Shown in pieces: positions 8,938-17,137 of a stretch of DNA of 54,974 nt. Position 1 is the stretch's first letter, and each line of letters begins with the position of its first letter. Below the pieces are notes generated by a model. It was not told the DNA's origin. It saw only the letters and a program-made list of their open reading frames with translations, and did no database searches. The translations under genes were made by a program, and so were the position numbers. The stretch comes from JAYFQE01 sp034927345. Its GTDB lineage: Bacteria; Bacillota; Clostridia; Saccharofermentanales; UBA5734. The DNA lies in contig JAYFQE010000005.1 in NCBI GenBank assembly GCA_034927345.1, positions 1 through 54,974 on the forward strand, written 5' to 3'.

Positions 8938-8943
8938 ATTATA
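8938..8943 (-). promoter_or_regulatory. Extended -10 promoter upstream of the DUF1292 pair
   Basis: TATAAT preceded by TGT (extended -10), between ruvX and the DUF1292 genes. A small hairpin (GGCTGGC, AAA, GCCAGC) lies in the leader. The -35 is poor. Confidence 0.45.
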
Positions 8944-8948
8944 ACATA

Positions 8949-9392
8949 TCAACAATCTGCTTTGCGACGGCTTTCGAGATACTCCTGCAGGATTATTTCA
9001 GCGGCGATCTGATCGACGACCGCTTTGCGACGGTCGGGCCGTATACCGGTTTCCCGCATGACGCGGGATGCCAGGACCGTAGTATAACGTTCATCACGCA
9101 AAACCGGCTGCAATCCGGTCCTTTCCGCCAGCAGCGCAGCTAGCTGCCGGGCTTTGTCTTCACTCTCGCCCGCTTTGCCATCCGTCCGCCGCGGAATGCC
9201 GATAACCAGACCTGCGACATGATTTTCTTGAATCAGCGTCACGATCCGGTCTAAAGCCCAGGATATATCGCGCCCATTCCAGCATACTGTTTCCAAACCG
9301 CGGGCGACTAAACCTAAAGGATCGCTGATCGCTACGCCAATTCTCGCCTGGCCATAGTCAAGACCCATCCATTTTTGTGGTATTGGCTGCAT
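8949..9392 (-). CDS. ruvX: Putative pre-16S rRNA nuclease / Holliday junction resolvase YqgF (RuvX)
   Basis: A 147-residue RNase H-fold protein of normal length. The first catalytic Asp is in MGLDYGQARIGVAISD (D12 region), the second acidic site in GIPRRTDGKAGES near residue 70, and the last in AVVDQIAAEIILQEYL near residue 128. Family members mature the 5' end of 16S rRNA; a junction resolvase role is also proposed. An AAGGA site lies just before the ATG. It follows ireB by 8 bases in the common Clostridia order ireB-ruvX-DUF1292. Confidence 0.92.
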   Translation of the reverse strand: MQPIPQKWMGLDYGQARIGVAISDPLGLVARGLETVCWNGRDISWALDRIVTLIQENHVAGLVIGIPRRTDGKAGESEDKARQLAALLAERTGLQPVLRDERYTTVLASRVMRETGIRPDRRKAVVDQIAAEIILQEYLESRRKADC

Positions 9393-9400
9393 ATTAATCC

Positions 9401-9652
9401 TTATAATTTACTGATATAATCTTTGATAATAATTTCGAGCAGTTCATCACGTTCCATACGCCTGATGACAGCGCGGGCAGATTTATGGTTCGTAATATAA
9501 GTCGGATCTCCGGAAAGAAAATACCCAACCAGTTGATTAACCGGATTATAGCCTTTTTCACGCAGAGCCGCTAAAACCTCCGACATGATTTCCCGGGCTT
9601 CGCGGTTATTGTCAGCGCCCATTTCAAACCGCGTTGTCTCATTATCCACCAT
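9401..9652 (-). CDS. ireB: IreB family regulatory phosphoprotein
   Basis: An 83-residue protein of the UPF0297 family, full length. The N-terminal DNETTRFEM carries the paired Thr phosphorylated by the PASTA kinase IreK in Enterococcus, and the C-terminal block (GYNPVNQLVGYFLSGDPTYI) is strongly conserved. It regulates envelope stress and cephalosporin tolerance in that organism; the role here is inferred. GGAGGTG lies 5 bases before the ATG. Downstream are ruvX and the DUF1292 genes. Confidence 0.93.
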   Translation of the reverse strand: MVDNETTRFEMGADNNREAREIMSEVLAALREKGYNPVNQLVGYFLSGDPTYITNHKSARAVIRRMERDELLEIIIKDYISKL

Positions 9653-9711
9653 ATGAACACCTCCAATAATCAGGCAGCTTATTTATCCCTATCATAACAC
9701 GAAATACCGGT

Positions 9712-11001
9712 TTATGTCTGTTCACAGATTAAAAAATCACTCTTTGCGGCAACACTGCGCACGGTAATAATTTGCCCGCCGGCCAAATCCGGGGCTTCCG
9801 GCAGGCGAACCGGTACATATTCCGGCGTATAGGCCTCAAAGAAACCATCCGGCCGCAGCCGCTCGAGCAAGACCTGATGCAAACGTCCAACTTGTGCCTG
9901 ATGATATTTCATAGCCAACCGATCCGCCAGATCCAGCATTAACTGGCTGCGCCGGCCGATTTCCTCAGGGCTGACCGGGTCAGGCATCGCGGCCGCGCGT
10001 GTTCCCTGCCGCGCGGAAAAGCGAAAGATATGCATGCGGGAAAAGGCCATTTCTTCACAGAAAGCCAGACTCTCGGCAAATTGTTCTTCTGTCTCGCCGG
10101 GAAACCCGACGATAACGTCTGTCGTCAGTCCTGGGTTGTCAAACTTGCCACGCAACCCGGCCGCTACGGCTCTGAAGTCGCTGGTTCGGTAACGCCGGTT
10201 CATTCTGGCCAAAACAGCATCGCTGCCACTTTGCAAAGATAAATGAAAATGCGGACACAGTTTATGATTTTGACCGGCCAGCTCCATGAATACCGGCGTG
10301 ACAGAAAGAGGTTCCAGTGAACCGAGTCGAATACGTTTGATACCGGGGATGCGGCTTAAGTCGAGAGCCAATTCCATTACCGTATAATTAGGCAAGCCCA
10401 GATCAAGGCCATACGAACAAAGATGAATTCCGGTCAGAACCAGCTCCTGATAACCCGCCTCGGCCAACGCGCGCGCTTCCAGGCATATTTGTTCCTGACT
10501 CCGGCTGCGGACCCGGCCGCGGGCCAGCGGGATGGCACAGTAAGCGCAGGCATTGTTGCAGCCGTCTTCTATTTTTACATATGCCCGCGTTTCCGATTGC
10601 TGATCGACAGCGCCAAACTCGTCATATATCGGGGACGGATCCGGTTCATTCGCCAGGCCATGCCCTGTCAATGCCCTGCGGACAATTTCCACAATCTGAC
10701 TTTTCCCTTGATTGCCCAGCGAAAGATCCGCCCACTTCGCTGCTCCGCTCAAGACAACCTGACAACCGACTGCAACGACCAGCGCAGCCGGATTGACCTG
10801 CTTCGCCCGGTGAAGCATCTGCCGCGATTTACGGTCGGCTTCAGCAGTAACCGTACAGGTGTTAACAACATAAACATCAGCCGGCTCCGAAAAAGGAACC
10901 ACTTCGAATCCTGCCCGAACAAACTGCTGACGCATGCCATCCGTTTCATAATGATTGGTTTTGCAGCCCAGCGTGTGAAACGCGGCGCGGTATCTTTCCA
11001 T
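9712..11001 (-). CDS. mtaB: tRNA threonylcarbamoyladenosine methylthiotransferase MtaB
   Basis: A 429-residue radical-SAM methylthiotransferase. It converts t6A37 to ms2t6A37 in tRNAs reading ANN codons. Domains in order: UPF0004 cluster domain (HTLGCKTN, VVNTCTVT), radical SAM CxxxCxxC in CNNACAYC near residue 150, TIM-barrel core, and a C-terminal TRAM domain. The e-type features (LARGRVRSRS after the cluster) separate it from MiaB and RimO. GGGGATG lies a few bases before the ATG. It is followed 59 bases later by ireB. Confidence 0.93.
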   Translation of the reverse strand: MERYRAAFHTLGCKTNHYETDGMRQQFVRAGFEVVPFSEPADVYVVNTCTVTAEADRKSRQMLHRAKQVNPAALVVAVGCQVVLSGAAKWADLSLGNQGKSQIVEIVRRALTGHGLANEPDPSPIYDEFGAVDQQSETRAYVKIEDGCNNACAYCAIPLARGRVRSRSQEQICLEARALAEAGYQELVLTGIHLCSYGLDLGLPNYTVMELALDLSRIPGIKRIRLGSLEPLSVTPVFMELAGQNHKLCPHFHLSLQSGSDAVLARMNRRYRTSDFRAVAAGLRGKFDNPGLTTDVIVGFPGETEEQFAESLAFCEEMAFSRMHIFRFSARQGTRAAAMPDPVSPEEIGRRSQLMLDLADRLAMKYHQAQVGRLHQVLLERLRPDGFFEAYTPEYVPVRLPEAPDLAGGQIITVRSVAAKSDFLICEQT

Positions 11002-11041
11002 GTTTTCATCCCCTATTTACCCGGCCGGACCGATCCGGCTG

Positions 11042-11071
11042 TTGACATTTCAGGCATTTCTATTGCACAAT
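11042..11071 (+). promoter_or_regulatory. Promoter of the HPr-like gene
   Basis: TTGACA (11042-11047), an 18-base spacer and CACAAT (11066-11071). The -10 is weak. Confidence 0.4.
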
Positions 11072-11147
11072 TTAACCAGATGATTCTAATCCTGCCGATC
11101 AAAAAATCCAACCGCCCGGCGGGATTATTCGAAAGGAAGACCGCATT

Positions 11148-11375
11148 ATGCGTAAATTTACTGTTCATCTCAAATCCATCAACGACGTCAAGGAATTTGT
11201 CCGGATCGTCAACGATTTCCCTTATGATGTTGATCTGGCTTCCGGCCGCTATATCGTCGACGCTAAATCAATCATGGGCATTTTCAGCCTCGATCTGGCC
11301 AAACCGATTGATGTCGAAATCCACAATAATGACAGCGCCGATCTCGAAGAGCGTTTGAAACCGTTCATGATTTGA
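11148..11375 (+). CDS. HPr-like protein lacking the phospho-accepting His
   Basis: A 75-residue protein with the size and order of HPr. The block KSIMGIFSLDL with Ser41 matches the regulatory Ser46 site of HPr (KSIMGVMSL). The usual GLHARPA site is absent: the N-terminal strand continues as KSINDVKEFV with no His near residue 15. It therefore cannot relay PTS phosphate by the known route, but it could be a Crh-like regulatory target of HPr kinase. GAAAGGAA lies upstream of the ATG. It converges on rnr, overlapping its last 11 bases. Whether Ser41 is phosphorylated is unknown. Confidence 0.8.
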   Translation: MRKFTVHLKSINDVKEFVRIVNDFPYDVDLASGRYIVDAKSIMGIFSLDLAKPIDVEIHNNDSADLEERLKPFMI

Positions 11376-13128
11376 ATCGCTTCCTCCTTCGGCCTTTGCC
11401 GCCTGTTTTCCGACCTTGTCCGCTGCCTCGTTGTCCGTGATGCGTCATCAGGGTAAAATCGATTTGCCGCGCTGTCACATCAGCCCGCGCCACCTGGACA
11501 ACGACTTGATCACCCAAGCTATAAACGCGTCCGCTGGACTCGTTTCGGGCTTGCATGCGTTTTTCGTCAAAAGCAATATAGCCGTCCAGGCTGCGATATA
11601 AAACCATACCTTCTATCGTGCTCTCCAGCTGAACGATCATGCCGGCATTGCTGAATCCGGATATCATGCCGCCGAAGGTTTCTCCTAAATGACGGTTCAT
11701 GTATTCAACCGCTTTTTGTTTGACAGAATCCCGCTCGGCCATCATGGCCTGCCGCTCGGTTATCGAACTCCATTCGGCAATAGCCGCGGCAGCTGTCCGG
11801 GTACTTTTTTGTGTTTCATTCAACGGACTGTCCAAATACCTTTTAACGGTCCGATGAACAAAAAGATCCGGATAGCGCCTGATCGGCGAAGTAAAGTGGC
11901 AATAATGAAGCGACGCCAAACCGAAATGCCCGATGTTTTCGGCACTGTATTCCGCTTTAGCCATCGAACGCAAAAGCAATTCCGAAAGCGCCGGACCATA
12001 AAGCTCTGAAGAAGATTGATCGAGCAGCAGCGCTAAATCTTTAGCCGAAGGTCTGGAAGGGCGTTTGGAGCGCAGCCCATATACCGATGCCAGTTCAAGA
12101 AAGCAGTCCAGTTTATCCGGATCAGGCCGATCATGAACACGATAAATAATCGGCAGCTTATGGGCTGCGGCAAAGTTCGCGATATACTCGTTAGCTGCAA
12201 TCATAAAGGCTTCAATAATATCATTCGCAAAAGTATGCGGTTCAGGATAAGCAGACACAGGAACACCGTTATCATCCAAATCGATTTTGGTTTCCGCCAG
12301 GTTGAAATCGATCCCGCCCAATTGGCGTCTTCTTTTATGCAGACGATTAGCCAGCTGCTGCATCTGACGCAAATCATCGAGGAATTCCGGATAACGATCC
12401 GGTTCGACCTGGTCTTCGGTCAAGGCCAGATAGACTTCCTGATAAGATGTCCGGGCAGCGCTGCGGATAACGGTTCTGTCAATCTGACCGTCAAGGATTT
12501 CCCCTTTGGAATCAATAACTAAAAAAACACTCAAAGCCAATCGGTCAACATGGGGGTTCAAGCTGCATAATCCATTGGACAACCGCGGCGGGAGCATAGG
12601 CAGCACCCGGTCTGCCAGATAAACACTGGTACCGCGGCGGCGGGCTTCCAGATCGAGGATACCGTTTTCCGGCACATAATGAGAAACATCGGCCAGATGG
12701 ACTCCCAGTCTGAAACACTGTTCATTCAATCGTTCAAGGCTAACCGCATCATCCAGATCCCGCGCGTCTTCACCGTCGATGGTAATCAGCCGCATCCCGC
12801 GCAAATCGGTCCGGCCGGCGGCCAGTTCACGTTCAATCTCATCAAGCGGAGGATTTACAGGATATCGATCTGCTTCCGCAATGACCGCCGGCGGAAAAGC
12901 ATCCGCCAGCTCATATTGCCGGATAATGGCGCGGATTGCCACATCGGGCCTCCCGGGGTCGCCGAGGGTTTCGACAATCTTGCCGTTGGGCGGTTGCGAT
13001 GAAGCTGTTAATAGAGGATGAAGCAACTGGCAGACAACCTTCATCCCGAAAGGCGCGCCGGCAAGATAACGAGCGGCTATGTGGATATCCAAGCCGACCA
13101 GGGGATCGGGACGGTCCAACCGGACCAT
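11365..13128 (-). CDS. rnr: Ribonuclease R, N-terminally short
   Basis: A 3'-5' exoribonuclease of 587 residues from the ATG at 13128; typical RNase R has 700-800. The second cold-shock domain (GLDIHIAARY onward) is present. The RNB catalytic core follows with ITIDGEDARDLDDAVS near residue 115 (Asp ligands), then a C-terminal S1 domain (GMISGFSNAGMIVQL near 510) and a basic tail. The HTH and first cold-shock domain are missing. Coding similarity continues upstream in the same frame (NYIGILRPYGRDG), but no ATG, GTG or TTG precedes 13128, and the only SD (AAAGGAA, 13190-13184) serves no in-frame start. It lies behind the secG terminator. Confidence 0.85.
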   Translation of the reverse strand: MVRLDRPDPLVGLDIHIAARYLAGAPFGMKVVCQLLHPLLTASSQPPNGKIVETLGDPGRPDVAIRAIIRQYELADAFPPAVIAEADRYPVNPPLDEIERELAAGRTDLRGMRLITIDGEDARDLDDAVSLERLNEQCFRLGVHLADVSHYVPENGILDLEARRRGTSVYLADRVLPMLPPRLSNGLCSLNPHVDRLALSVFLVIDSKGEILDGQIDRTVIRSAARTSYQEVYLALTEDQVEPDRYPEFLDDLRQMQQLANRLHKRRRQLGGIDFNLAETKIDLDDNGVPVSAYPEPHTFANDIIEAFMIAANEYIANFAAAHKLPIIYRVHDRPDPDKLDCFLELASVYGLRSKRPSRPSAKDLALLLDQSSSELYGPALSELLLRSMAKAEYSAENIGHFGLASLHYCHFTSPIRRYPDLFVHRTVKRYLDSPLNETQKSTRTAAAAIAEWSSITERQAMMAERDSVKQKAVEYMNRHLGETFGGMISGFSNAGMIVQLESTIEGMVLYRSLDGYIAFDEKRMQARNESSGRVYSLGDQVVVQVARADVTARQIDFTLMTHHGQRGSGQGRKTGGKGRRRKRFKS

Positions 13129-13193
13129 GCCATCCCGTCCGTACGGCCGTAAAATGCCGATGTAATTGGGCGTATGCCGTCACTTCCTTTCTG

Positions 13194-13228
13194 AGAAAAA
13201 GACAGAGGCATCCTGCGATACCTCTGTC
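13194..13228 (-). terminator. Rho-independent terminator between secG and rnr
   Basis: Stem GACAGAGG / CCTCTGTC (13221-13228 with 13201-13208), followed on the minus strand by TTTTTCT. It separates secG from rnr, which normally read through. Confidence 0.85.
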
Positions 13229-13263
13229 ATTTTAACGGATATAAAAGTAGCTTTAATGTAATT

Positions 13264-13512
13264 TCACGTACCGCGGCCCGTCATCAGATAAAGGATAATC
13301 GTCAGAACAGCAAAAACGCAGGCTGCGATCGTCGTCAATTTTTTCAAAATGGCATCGATGCTGCGCCCTTTGGATTTGCCGAAAAATGTTTCAGCTCCGC
13401 CGCCGATGACGCCAAGGCCTTTCGAGTTGCCTTCCTGAAAAATAACCAATAAAACCAGACCTATGCAAATCAGGATATCGATAATCGCTATGATAATCGC
13501 TACAACGTCCAT
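13264..13512 (-). CDS. secG: Preprotein translocase subunit SecG
   Basis: An 82-residue SecG of normal size: two membrane segments (about residues 4-24 and 57-76) around the conserved loop QEGNSKGLGVIGGGAETFF. It is the small accessory subunit of the SecYEG channel. AGGT lies just upstream of the ATG. It has its own promoter (13565-13593) and is followed by a terminator, then rnr, the usual secG-rnr order. Confidence 0.95.
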   Translation of the reverse strand: MDVVAIIIAIIDILICIGLVLLVIFQEGNSKGLGVIGGGAETFFGKSKGRSIDAILKKLTTIAACVFAVLTIILYLMTGRGT

Positions 13513-13564
13513 TTTTTACCTCCAAGACTGTAAGCAGGCTATCCCTATTGATACAGCACGGCAA

Positions 13565-13593
13565 ATTCTATCACATCAGATTCAGAAAGGCAA
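13565..13593 (-). promoter_or_regulatory. Promoter of secG
   Basis: TTGCCT (13593-13588), a 17-base spacer ending in TGA, and TAGAAT (13570-13565). Confidence 0.6.
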
Positions 13594-13655
13594 GCCATCC
13601 GCCTTGTTTACTTTGCGTTTCATCAAATACAATATGCAGACAAACAGCCGGCGCA

Positions 13656-16352
13656 TCAGCCTTTGCGGCCAATCAGCCATTTGCTGATCTCCGCAATGGC
13701 AAAAGGAACGAACGCCAATGGAACAATAACCAGCCAATCCGCAAGCACCAGTTGAATTGTTGAAAAAACAGGATTCAGAAACGGTACATAAATAGCCAAC
13801 AGCAGGAGCACGCCGGATATTCCCACTGCTTTATTCAGGGTATGATTCGAGAACAAGCCCAGCCGCCAAACCGGATGTTTCTCGGAACGGGCACTGTAGG
13901 AACGCAGAAGTTCAGCCAGAATCAAGGTGGCAAAGGCAAAAGTACGGGCGCCGCTGCTGGCTTCGCCCTGGCCGGGATAGAATCGCATGCCGATTTGGAA
14001 CGCTGAAAATACGGCGCCGAATATCGCAAGACTTTGGATCAGAATTGTTGAGAGCATCAGCCGATTCATAATGGGTTCTTTAATGCCGCGCGGTTTTTGG
14101 CGCATGATATCCGGTTCGCCCTTCTCCTGACCAAGCGCCAGCGCCGGGAAGCTATCGGTTACTAAATTAAGCCAAAGCAGTTGTATCGGCAGCAAGGGTA
14201 CGTATTGCGGCCCTAAAAACAGGGTGCTGAGAAAAATGACCAGGATTTCGCCAACATTGCAGGAAAGCAGGAAACCGACGAATTTACGGATATTGCTGTA
14301 GATAATCCTGCCTTCGCGGACAGCCGCGACAATCGTGGCAAAATTATCATCGGTCAGAATCATATCGGCAGTGCCCTTCGCCACATCAGTTCCGGTAATG
14401 CCCATAGCAACGCCGATATCGGCGCTTTTCAACGCCATCGCATCATTCACCCCGTCTCCGGTCATAGAGGCAATATGGCCCATGGAGCGCAATGCTGTTA
14501 CAATTTTTACTTTATGATCGGGAGACACACGGGCATAAACAACCGTTTTCTCAACCTGCGATTGCAGCTGTTGTTCCGAAAGCTGATCAATCTCGGCTCC
14601 GGTCATCACCTCGTCGCCCGGTTTCATCATGCCGAGATCCTGAGCTATGGCCACAGCCGTATCGCGGTAATCGCCGGTGATCATGACCGGACGGATACCG
14701 GCGCCCGCGCAGAGGGCAATAGCGTCGCGCACCTCGGGGCGAGCCGGATCGATCATACCCATCAAGCCGACAAAAATCATATCCTGCTCCGGGTCCAGTG
14801 GATTTTCAGCATGAACTTTACAGGCGAACGCCAGAATCCGCAGAGCAGAAACAGCCATCCGGTGGTTCGCTTCTAAAATCTCCGCCCGCTGCCTGTCCGT
14901 TAATGGCTGCGGGCCGTCTTCCGTCAGTATGGAGCAGCAGCGATTCAGGACAATATCCGGCGCGCCCTTAGTCAAGCTAAGGAGTCCGGTCTCAGAAAAG
15001 CCTCGATGAACGGTTGTCATCATCTTGCGTTCCGAGTCAAAAGGCAAGTCCGCAATACGAGGATAGCGTTCCTTCAGCGGTTGTTGATGTAAACCGGCTT
15101 TAGCGCCAACCACCAGCAACGCCGCTTCGGTAGGATCGCCTAAAATCCCCGTTTCTTTATCGGCGCGGTCAACCAGAGCGGCATCATTGCACAGGACACC
15201 GATCGTCAACAATCGGTCGAGAACAGCATTGTGTTCCGCTTGTTCATGGGTTGTCGGATTCAGGAGACGGCCTTCAGGCCGGTACCCGCGGCCTTCCACA
15301 TCAATACCGCGGTTTTCATAATACAACTGGGTAACCGTCATCTCATTTTGTGTCAGGGTTCCTGTTTTATCCGAGCAAATGACATCGACCGATCCCAGCG
15401 TTTCCACCGCCAATAACCGCTTGACGATGGCATGACGCTCAGCCATTCGCTTCATGCCCATGGCTAAAACAATCGTGACAACAGCCGGCAGTCCTTCAGG
15501 GATCGCCGCGACAGCCAGACTGATGGCAGTCATGAAGACCTGCAGGAAAGCGCCCTTCATGAGAATACCCTGTAAAAAAACGATAGCGCAGACAGCCATG
15601 CAGATCAATCCCAGCCATTTACCCAGTTGGTTCAAGCTGCGCTGCAGAGGCGTCGCTTCCTCCTGTATGGATTGCAAACGGTCGGCAATCTGGCCAATTT
15701 CAGTTTTACTGCCGGTTGCATAAACCAGGCCGCGGCCACGGCCATAGGTAATGGGAGTACTCATGAAAACCAGGTTATAGCGATCGCCCAGCGGCGTATC
15801 GGCGGGAAGAACTTTATCCGCGTTTTTTTCAACAGGCATGGATTCGCCAGTCAGCGAAGCTTCTTCCGCTTTCAGCGAAGAACACTCCGTCAAACGGATA
15901 TCTGCCGGCGTCAAATCGCCGGCTTCCAGTAAAACCAGGTCCCCGGGAACCAGATCCGCCGCCGGAATAGCCTGCTGCTGCCCGTTTCTTAAAACACGCG
16001 CCTGAGGCGACGTCATTTTCTGCAGAGCTTCGATCGCCCGTTCCGCCCGCCCTTCTTGTATTAAACCGAGAACCGCATTAATAATGACAATGGCCAGGAT
16101 GACCAGGGCATCAACCCATTCCTGAAAAAAAGCTGATAAAACACATGCGGCTATAAGAATAAGAACCATGGTATCTTTAAATTGGTTGAGAAGCTTGGAA
16201 AACCAGGACTGGCGTTTCTTTTCCCGCAAAACATTGGATCCATATTGAATAAGCCGCCTGCCGGCTTCCTCGCTGGTCAGGCCCTTTTGCGGATCCACAT
16301 CCAGCTGCGTGATGATTTGTTCCTTGGTTTCTTCATAAATTGCCTTTGCCAT
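13656..16352 (-). CDS. P-type cation ATPase (P2-type, Ca2+/Mn2+), probably Mn2+ exporting
   Basis: An 898-residue P2-type ATPase. An N-terminal cation-ATPase domain is followed by M1-M2, the actuator loop with TGES (168-171), M4 with PEGLPA (285-290), the phosphorylation site DKTGTLT with Asp328, the hinge TGDGVNDAMALK and M5-M10. The PEGL motif and overall layout are those of SERCA/PMR1-like pumps, which move Ca2+ or Mn2+. AGAGG lies before the ATG. The predicted yybP-ykoY (Mn2+-sensing) riboswitch in the leader favours Mn2+ efflux, as for YoaB of Lactococcus and MgtA of pneumococcus. Ca2+ remains possible from sequence alone. Confidence 0.92.
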   Translation of the reverse strand: MAKAIYEETKEQIITQLDVDPQKGLTSEEAGRRLIQYGSNVLREKKRQSWFSKLLNQFKDTMVLILIAACVLSAFFQEWVDALVILAIVIINAVLGLIQEGRAERAIEALQKMTSPQARVLRNGQQQAIPAADLVPGDLVLLEAGDLTPADIRLTECSSLKAEEASLTGESMPVEKNADKVLPADTPLGDRYNLVFMSTPITYGRGRGLVYATGSKTEIGQIADRLQSIQEEATPLQRSLNQLGKWLGLICMAVCAIVFLQGILMKGAFLQVFMTAISLAVAAIPEGLPAVVTIVLAMGMKRMAERHAIVKRLLAVETLGSVDVICSDKTGTLTQNEMTVTQLYYENRGIDVEGRGYRPEGRLLNPTTHEQAEHNAVLDRLLTIGVLCNDAALVDRADKETGILGDPTEAALLVVGAKAGLHQQPLKERYPRIADLPFDSERKMMTTVHRGFSETGLLSLTKGAPDIVLNRCCSILTEDGPQPLTDRQRAEILEANHRMAVSALRILAFACKVHAENPLDPEQDMIFVGLMGMIDPARPEVRDAIALCAGAGIRPVMITGDYRDTAVAIAQDLGMMKPGDEVMTGAEIDQLSEQQLQSQVEKTVVYARVSPDHKVKIVTALRSMGHIASMTGDGVNDAMALKSADIGVAMGITGTDVAKGTADMILTDDNFATIVAAVREGRIIYSNIRKFVGFLLSCNVGEILVIFLSTLFLGPQYVPLLPIQLLWLNLVTDSFPALALGQEKGEPDIMRQKPRGIKEPIMNRLMLSTILIQSLAIFGAVFSAFQIGMRFYPGQGEASSGARTFAFATLILAELLRSYSARSEKHPVWRLGLFSNHTLNKAVGISGVLLLLAIYVPFLNPVFSTIQLVLADWLVIVPLAFVPFAIAEISKWLIGRKG

Positions 16353-16402
16353 GTTTGATTCCTCTCATCTCTTTTTAATCGGGAGTAGGAATTCATTTGG
16401 AT

Positions 16403-16526
16403 AAAAAAAAAGACCATAATTCATGCCCTGCATGATTAATAGTCTCACACTCACTGATAAAGCCAGGCCACCCGTGCCTTGTTGTTGACTTTATCTCCGT
16501 ACGCTTACGGCAGTTACTCCCTAATA
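16403..16526 (-). promoter_or_regulatory. yybP-ykoY manganese riboswitch with terminator
   Basis: Read on the minus strand, the leader has GGGAGTA (loop L1) at about 16521, a hairpin CCGTAAGCGTACGG, a long stem AGATAAAGTC / GGCTTTATC and the L3-like GTGAGACTA near 16445. These are the conserved parts of yybP-ykoY aptamers in the right order. The 3' strand is followed by a 15-base hairpin (GACTATTAATCATGC with GCATGAATTATGGTC) and nine T, a terminator sharing bases with L3. Mn2+ binding would hold L3 and let transcription pass into the ATPase gene. Confidence 0.8.
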
Positions 16527-16535
16527 AGCAATTTA

Positions 16536-16564
16536 ACTATACCACGCCATGTGAATGATGTAAA
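16536..16564 (-). promoter_or_regulatory. Promoter of the riboswitch-controlled ATPase
   Basis: TTTACA (16564-16559), a 17-base spacer and TATAGT (16541-16536) with TGG before it. The transcript would start just upstream of the aptamer. Confidence 0.75.
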
Positions 16565-16670
16565 GACAATCTTCTGTATTTTCTGTTAATTCGATGTTAA
16601 CGATTGAGTTCTGCAACCCGGCCGGGCAGAATCGGGATGATACAGAATCACTCAATGCCCGGGCAGCCGC

Positions 16671-16706
16671 AAAAAAACCGCCGAGAGCAGTTCTGCCTCA
16701 ACGGTT
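16671..16706 (-). terminator. Terminator of the tRNA operon
   Basis: An imperfect hairpin (ACCG..GAG with CTC..CGGT) followed by TTTTTTTG on the minus strand, just after tRNA-Phe. Confidence 0.6.
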
Positions 16707-16710
16707 CTCA

Positions 16711-16786
16711 TGGTGCCCAGAGCCGGAATCGAACCAGCCACACGAGGATTTTCAGTCCACTGCTCTACCTACTGAGCTATCTGGGC
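16711..16786 (-). tRNA. tRNA-Phe (anticodon GAA)
   Basis: A 76-base cloverleaf with CCA encoded. Acceptor GCCCAGA / TCTGGGC, anticodon loop CTGAAAA gives GAA, T arm GGTTCGATTCC. Third gene of a Val-Asp-Phe operon. Confidence 0.96.
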
Positions 16787-16790
16787 AATT

Positions 16791-16867
16791 TGGCGACGCA
16801 GAAGGGGCTCGAACCCTCGACCTCCAGCGTGACAGGCTGGCATTCTAACCAACTGAACTACTGCGCC
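16791..16867 (-). tRNA. tRNA-Asp (anticodon GTC)
   Basis: A 77-base cloverleaf with CCA encoded. Acceptor GGCGCAG / CTGCGTC (one G-T pair), anticodon loop CTGTCAC gives GTC, T arm GGTTCGAGCC. It lies 4 bases before tRNA-Phe. Confidence 0.96.
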
Positions 16868-16881
16868 GTATATAGGTACTG

Positions 16882-16957
16882 TGGTGGGAACTACAGGGCT
16901 CGAACCTGTGACCCTCTGCTTGTAAGGCAGATGCTCTCCCAGCTGAGCTAAGCTCCC
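16882..16957 (-). tRNA. tRNA-Val (anticodon TAC)
   Basis: A 76-base cloverleaf with CCA encoded. Acceptor GGGAGCT / AGTTCCC, anticodon loop CTTACAA gives TAC, T arm GGTTCGAGCC. First gene of the operon; with the GAC isoacceptor at 1157 it covers valine codons. Confidence 0.95.
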
Positions 16958-16989
16958 GATCCGTTTGCGCTTCCTTAAGCGCAAGTGAA

Positions 16990-17018
16990 AGTATAATCGA
17001 ATCACAGTCACTTGTCAA
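16990..17018 (-). promoter_or_regulatory. Promoter of the Val-Asp-Phe tRNA operon
   Basis: TTGACA (17018-17013), 17-base spacer, TATACT (16995-16990). A strong consensus promoter. Confidence 0.85.
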
Positions 17019-17137
17019 CCAGGATTTCAGTAAGGAATTGCTCGAATTGTCCAAGCTATATGAAAAAGTAAGATCCACATGAGCAAGAAGAAACAGAAGA
17101 TAGTCGGCAGCACAATAAACGACTAATCGGATTCTCC

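Noticed and set aside
10423..11358. Long plus-strand frame opposite mtaB
   Set aside because: mtaB is intact and clearly homologous; the opposite frame runs past its start and overlaps the HPr-like gene without any motif.
16594..16951. Short frames across the tRNA operon
   Set aside because: They run through three perfect tRNA genes; open only by chance.
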